A stretch of DNA of 7,821 bases. It comes from Candidatus Aminicenantota bacterium (lineage in GTDB: Bacteria; Acidobacteriota; Aminicenantia; Aminicenantales; Aminicenantaceae). The notes below the pieces were generated by a model that was given only the letters and a program-made list of their open reading frames with translations, was not told the origin of the DNA and made no database searches. The stretch covers positions 1 through 7,821 of the forward strand of contig DAOUSP010000051.1 of the NCBI GenBank assembly GCA_030627155.1, given 5' to 3'. Each line of letters opens with the position of its first letter. The first letter of the stretch is position 1. The position numbers and the translations under genes were made by a program. This document shows, in pieces, positions 5,749 to 7,821 of the stretch.

Positions 5749-7659
5749 ATGCGCACACGATTTGTATTATTATTACTAATGGTCTCCATATTGATATTAG
5801 GGTGTGCTCCCAAAGAAAAGATGTCTCGCCTTATCCCAATGGAGGACTTTTTCCGGAACCCTGAAAAAACCGGTTTTTCACTCTCATCTGATGGCGAACA
5901 TTTGGCTTTCATGAAACCATGGGAAAATCGATTAAACATCCATGTTCAGAAAATTGGAGAAGAAGAAGTGACTCGAATCACAAGTGCTACAGAAAGAGAT
6001 ATTGCAGGCTATTTTTGGGCGAATAATAATCGTATTGCTTATGTGCAGGACAGAGGAGGGGACGAAAATTTCAGATTATATGCAGTCAATATCAATGGTT
6101 CTGATGAAAAAGAACTCACCCCATTTGAGAAGGTTAGAGTACAACTCATCGATGAGCTGAAAGAGGATGACGAACACATATTGATTGGGATGAACAAGAG
6201 AGATGCCCGCGTGTTTGATGCTTACCGCATTAATGTTAATACAGGCGAAATGGAAATGATTGCTCAAAATCCGGGAAATATTGTTGGATGGCAAACCGAT
6301 CATGACGGCAACTTAAGAGCGGCTCAAACTACGGATGGAGTCAACACAAGCGTATTGTACAGAGACAGTGAAAAGGATGATTTTCAAATCTTAATCACAA
6401 CCAATTTCAAAGAAACCTTACAACCGTTATTCTTTACATTTGATAACAAAAATTTTTATGTTGCTTCCAACATAGGCAGGGATAAAACAGCAATCTATGA
6501 ATATGATATTAAAAATAAAGAAACGACACAGTTAATATTTGAACATCCCGAAGTCGACGTCAGCGGTTTGTTAAAATCGGATAAGCGAAAGAAAATTACA
6601 GGAGTCGCCTATATCATTGACAAAAGACATTATCATTTCTTTGATGAAAATAGAGAGCAACTGCAGAAAGATCTTGAAGAGCGTTTGCCTGGATATGAAG
6701 TAGTAGTTACTGATATGAGCAAAGATGAAACAAAAGTTATGGTAAGGACTTACAGTGATAGATCCCTGGGTGCCTATTATTACCTGAATCGCAAGACGAA
6801 TGAGTTCACCAAGCTGGCGGATGTAAGCCCCTGGTTAAACGAAGAAGAATTGGCAGAAATGAAACCCATTACTTACAAATCCAGGGATGGACTGACTATC
6901 CATGGATATTTAACCCTGCCTGTAGGGCTTAAAGCCAAAAACCTACCCGTTGTTGTGAATCCTCACGGGGGTCCGTGGGCAAGAAACACATGGGGCTTTA
7001 GTCCCGAAGTTCAATTCCTTGCTAATCGAGGTTATGCGGTTTTGCAGATGAACTTCAGAACCTCCACAGGTTATGGACGTAAATTCTGGGAAGCCGGGTT
7101 CAAACAGTGGGGGCTTGCCATACAGGATGACATCACAGATGGTGTCAAATGGCTCATTAACGAGGGCATTGCAGACCCAAAACGTGTTGGAATTTATGGC
7201 GGTTCTTTCGGAGGTTACGCTACTCTGGCAGGAGTAACATTTACTCCTGATTTATATTCCTGTGGTGTGGATTATGTTGGAGTCTCAAACCTTTTCACAT
7301 TAATGAACTCAATCCCTCCTTACTGGGAACCTTTGAGGGAAATGTTCTATGAAATGATGGGCCATCCAGAAAAGGATAAGGAACTCTACGAGAAAGTTTC
7401 TCCTGTTTTCCATGCTGATAATATTAAGGTTCCCTTGTTGGTCGCTCAGGGTGCAAACGATCCACGCGTGAACAAACAGGAATCCGACCAGATCGTGGAA
7501 GCTCTGAAAAAACGTGGGATTGAAATTACTTATATAGTCAAAGACAACGAAGGTCACGGCTTCAGAAATGAAGAAAACCGATTCGATTTCTACAGAGCCA
7601 TGGAGGAATTCCTGGGCAAACATTTAGGCGGCAGAGTGGAAAAGAAATCTCAAGAATAA
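5749..7659 (+). CDS. S9 (prolyl oligopeptidase family) serine peptidase, lipoprotein
   Basis: A 636-residue exported peptidase of the acylaminoacyl-peptidase/dipeptidyl-peptidase type, which cleaves short peptides. The signal peptide ends LILG-C19, so it should be lipid-anchored. Residues about 30-370 are beta-strand-rich with DG/D-x-N turns and a recurring blade pattern, consistent with the family's beta-propeller. The C-terminal alpha/beta-hydrolase domain (about 385-625) has the oxyanion-region HGGPW (406-410) and the full triad: S486 in GGSFGGY, D571 in GANDPRVN and H603 in NEGHGF. Length is normal for S9 and nothing key is missing. It has its own sigma-70 promoter and ribosome site. The M28 lipoprotein at the far left would be a natural partner in peptide breakdown, though the two genes are not adjacent. 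The exact substrate preference cannot be read from sequence. Confidence 0.94.
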   Translation: MRTRFVLLLLMVSILILGCAPKEKMSRLIPMEDFFRNPEKTGFSLSSDGEHLAFMKPWENRLNIHVQKIGEEEVTRITSATERDIAGYFWANNNRIAYVQDRGGDENFRLYAVNINGSDEKELTPFEKVRVQLIDELKEDDEHILIGMNKRDARVFDAYRINVNTGEMEMIAQNPGNIVGWQTDHDGNLRAAQTTDGVNTSVLYRDSEKDDFQILITTNFKETLQPLFFTFDNKNFYVASNIGRDKTAIYEYDIKNKETTQLIFEHPEVDVSGLLKSDKRKKITGVAYIIDKRHYHFFDENREQLQKDLEERLPGYEVVVTDMSKDETKVMVRTYSDRSLGAYYYLNRKTNEFTKLADVSPWLNEEELAEMKPITYKSRDGLTIHGYLTLPVGLKAKNLPVVVNPHGGPWARNTWGFSPEVQFLANRGYAVLQMNFRTSTGYGRKFWEAGFKQWGLAIQDDITDGVKWLINEGIADPKRVGIYGGSFGGYATLAGVTFTPDLYSCGVDYVGVSNLFTLMNSIPPYWEPLREMFYEMMGHPEKDKELYEKVSPVFHADNIKVPLLVAQGANDPRVNKQESDQIVEALKKRGIEITYIVKDNEGHGFRNEENRFDFYRAMEEFLGKHLGGRVEKKSQE

Positions 7660-7723
7660 CTCTGTTCGATCTCACTTTGCCCAGACAATAAGATAATACT
7701 TCCGACCCATAGGATAATTTAGG

Positions 7724-7821
7724 CTAAAATTCCTCCAACTTTTGAGTGTAGATAACTCCCCTCTGTTCTAGCTCTTTCAGCATGTAATCAACGCATGCAG
7801 GAATCTTCCCGATTCGTTCCG
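7724..7821 (-). CDS. C-terminal fragment of an unrecognised gene cut by the right edge
   Basis: From the right edge one minus-strand frame stays open for 31 codons to TAG at 7726-7724 and ends in the peptide GVIYTQKLEEF. The other two minus frames close within 15 codons. The tail has a plausible amphipathic helix (CVDYMLKELEQRGV), as at the end of a globular protein. It would converge with the S9 gene across a 64-base gap that shows no clear hairpin terminator. I do not recognise the family, and the stretch is too short to be certain that it is coding. Confidence 0.5.
   Translation of the reverse strand, partial: ERIGKIPACVDYMLKELEQRGVIYTQKLEEF

Noticed and set aside
7309..7623. Minus-strand open frame of 104 codons inside the S9 gene
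   Set aside because: It is antisense to the conserved catalytic domain and reflects codon bias of the real gene.
7713..7736. Possible hairpin between the S9 stop and the right-edge gene
   Set aside because: The arms match only with a two-base bulge and there is no T-run on either side, so it is not a convincing terminator.
1..7821. CRISPR arrays, tRNA or rRNA genes, complete insertion sequences
   Set aside because: No regularly spaced long repeats, cloverleaf-like segments, rRNA sequence or transposase frames were seen on either strand.

Overview
The window is AT-rich, compact bacterial DNA. It carries five complete genes on convincing ribosome sites, one complete gene without one, a frameshifted gene cut by the left edge and a gene tail cut by the right edge. 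Two lipoprotein signal peptides, a cleavable signal peptide and two periplasmic Spy/CnrX-type helical proteins point to a diderm (Gram-negative) bacterium. The two large exported lipoprotein peptidases suit a peptide-scavenging heterotroph. I cannot name the phylum. A non-proteobacterial lineage of the Aminicenantes, KSB1 or Calditrichota kind would fit, but that is a guess.

Left part (1-1455, minus): a lipoprotein M28 zinc aminopeptidase with a PA domain. It is split by a one-base frameshift near 1118-1135 and lacks its C-terminus, which lies beyond base 1. Upstream (1456-1605) is a gene-free stretch with an 11-bp tandem repeat and GGGGA/TCCCC palindromes.

Centre (1606-4067): an envelope-stress module. 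Reading leftward on the minus strand are an ECF sigma factor, a single-membrane-span anti-sigma factor and a membrane-anchored periplasmic Spy/CnrX-like protein with two repeat units. Facing them on the plus strand is a secreted Spy-like protein. The two convergent units end in one shared 17-bp hairpin. The promoter of the sigma operon and the promoter of the lone spy-like gene have the same layout, GGAAT-18 nt-GTCTAAT, with further identity in the spacer and just downstream. The likely circuit is that the sigma factor drives its own operon and the convergent chaperone, the anti-sigma holds it at the membrane, and the two-unit periplasmic protein senses or buffers the stress (metal or misfolded protein). 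This is the most interesting content of the window.

Right part: a 417-residue AAA ATPase with a C-terminal PD-(D/E)XK-like fold (DUF4143 type, minus, 4289-5542). It is preceded by two operator-like repeats 32 bp apart. It diverges from a lipoprotein S9 prolyl-oligopeptidase-family peptidase (plus, 5749-7659), which has a good extended sigma-70 promoter. At the right edge the last 31 codons of an unrecognised minus-strand gene converge on the S9 gene. I saw no rRNA, tRNA, CRISPR array or complete insertion sequence.
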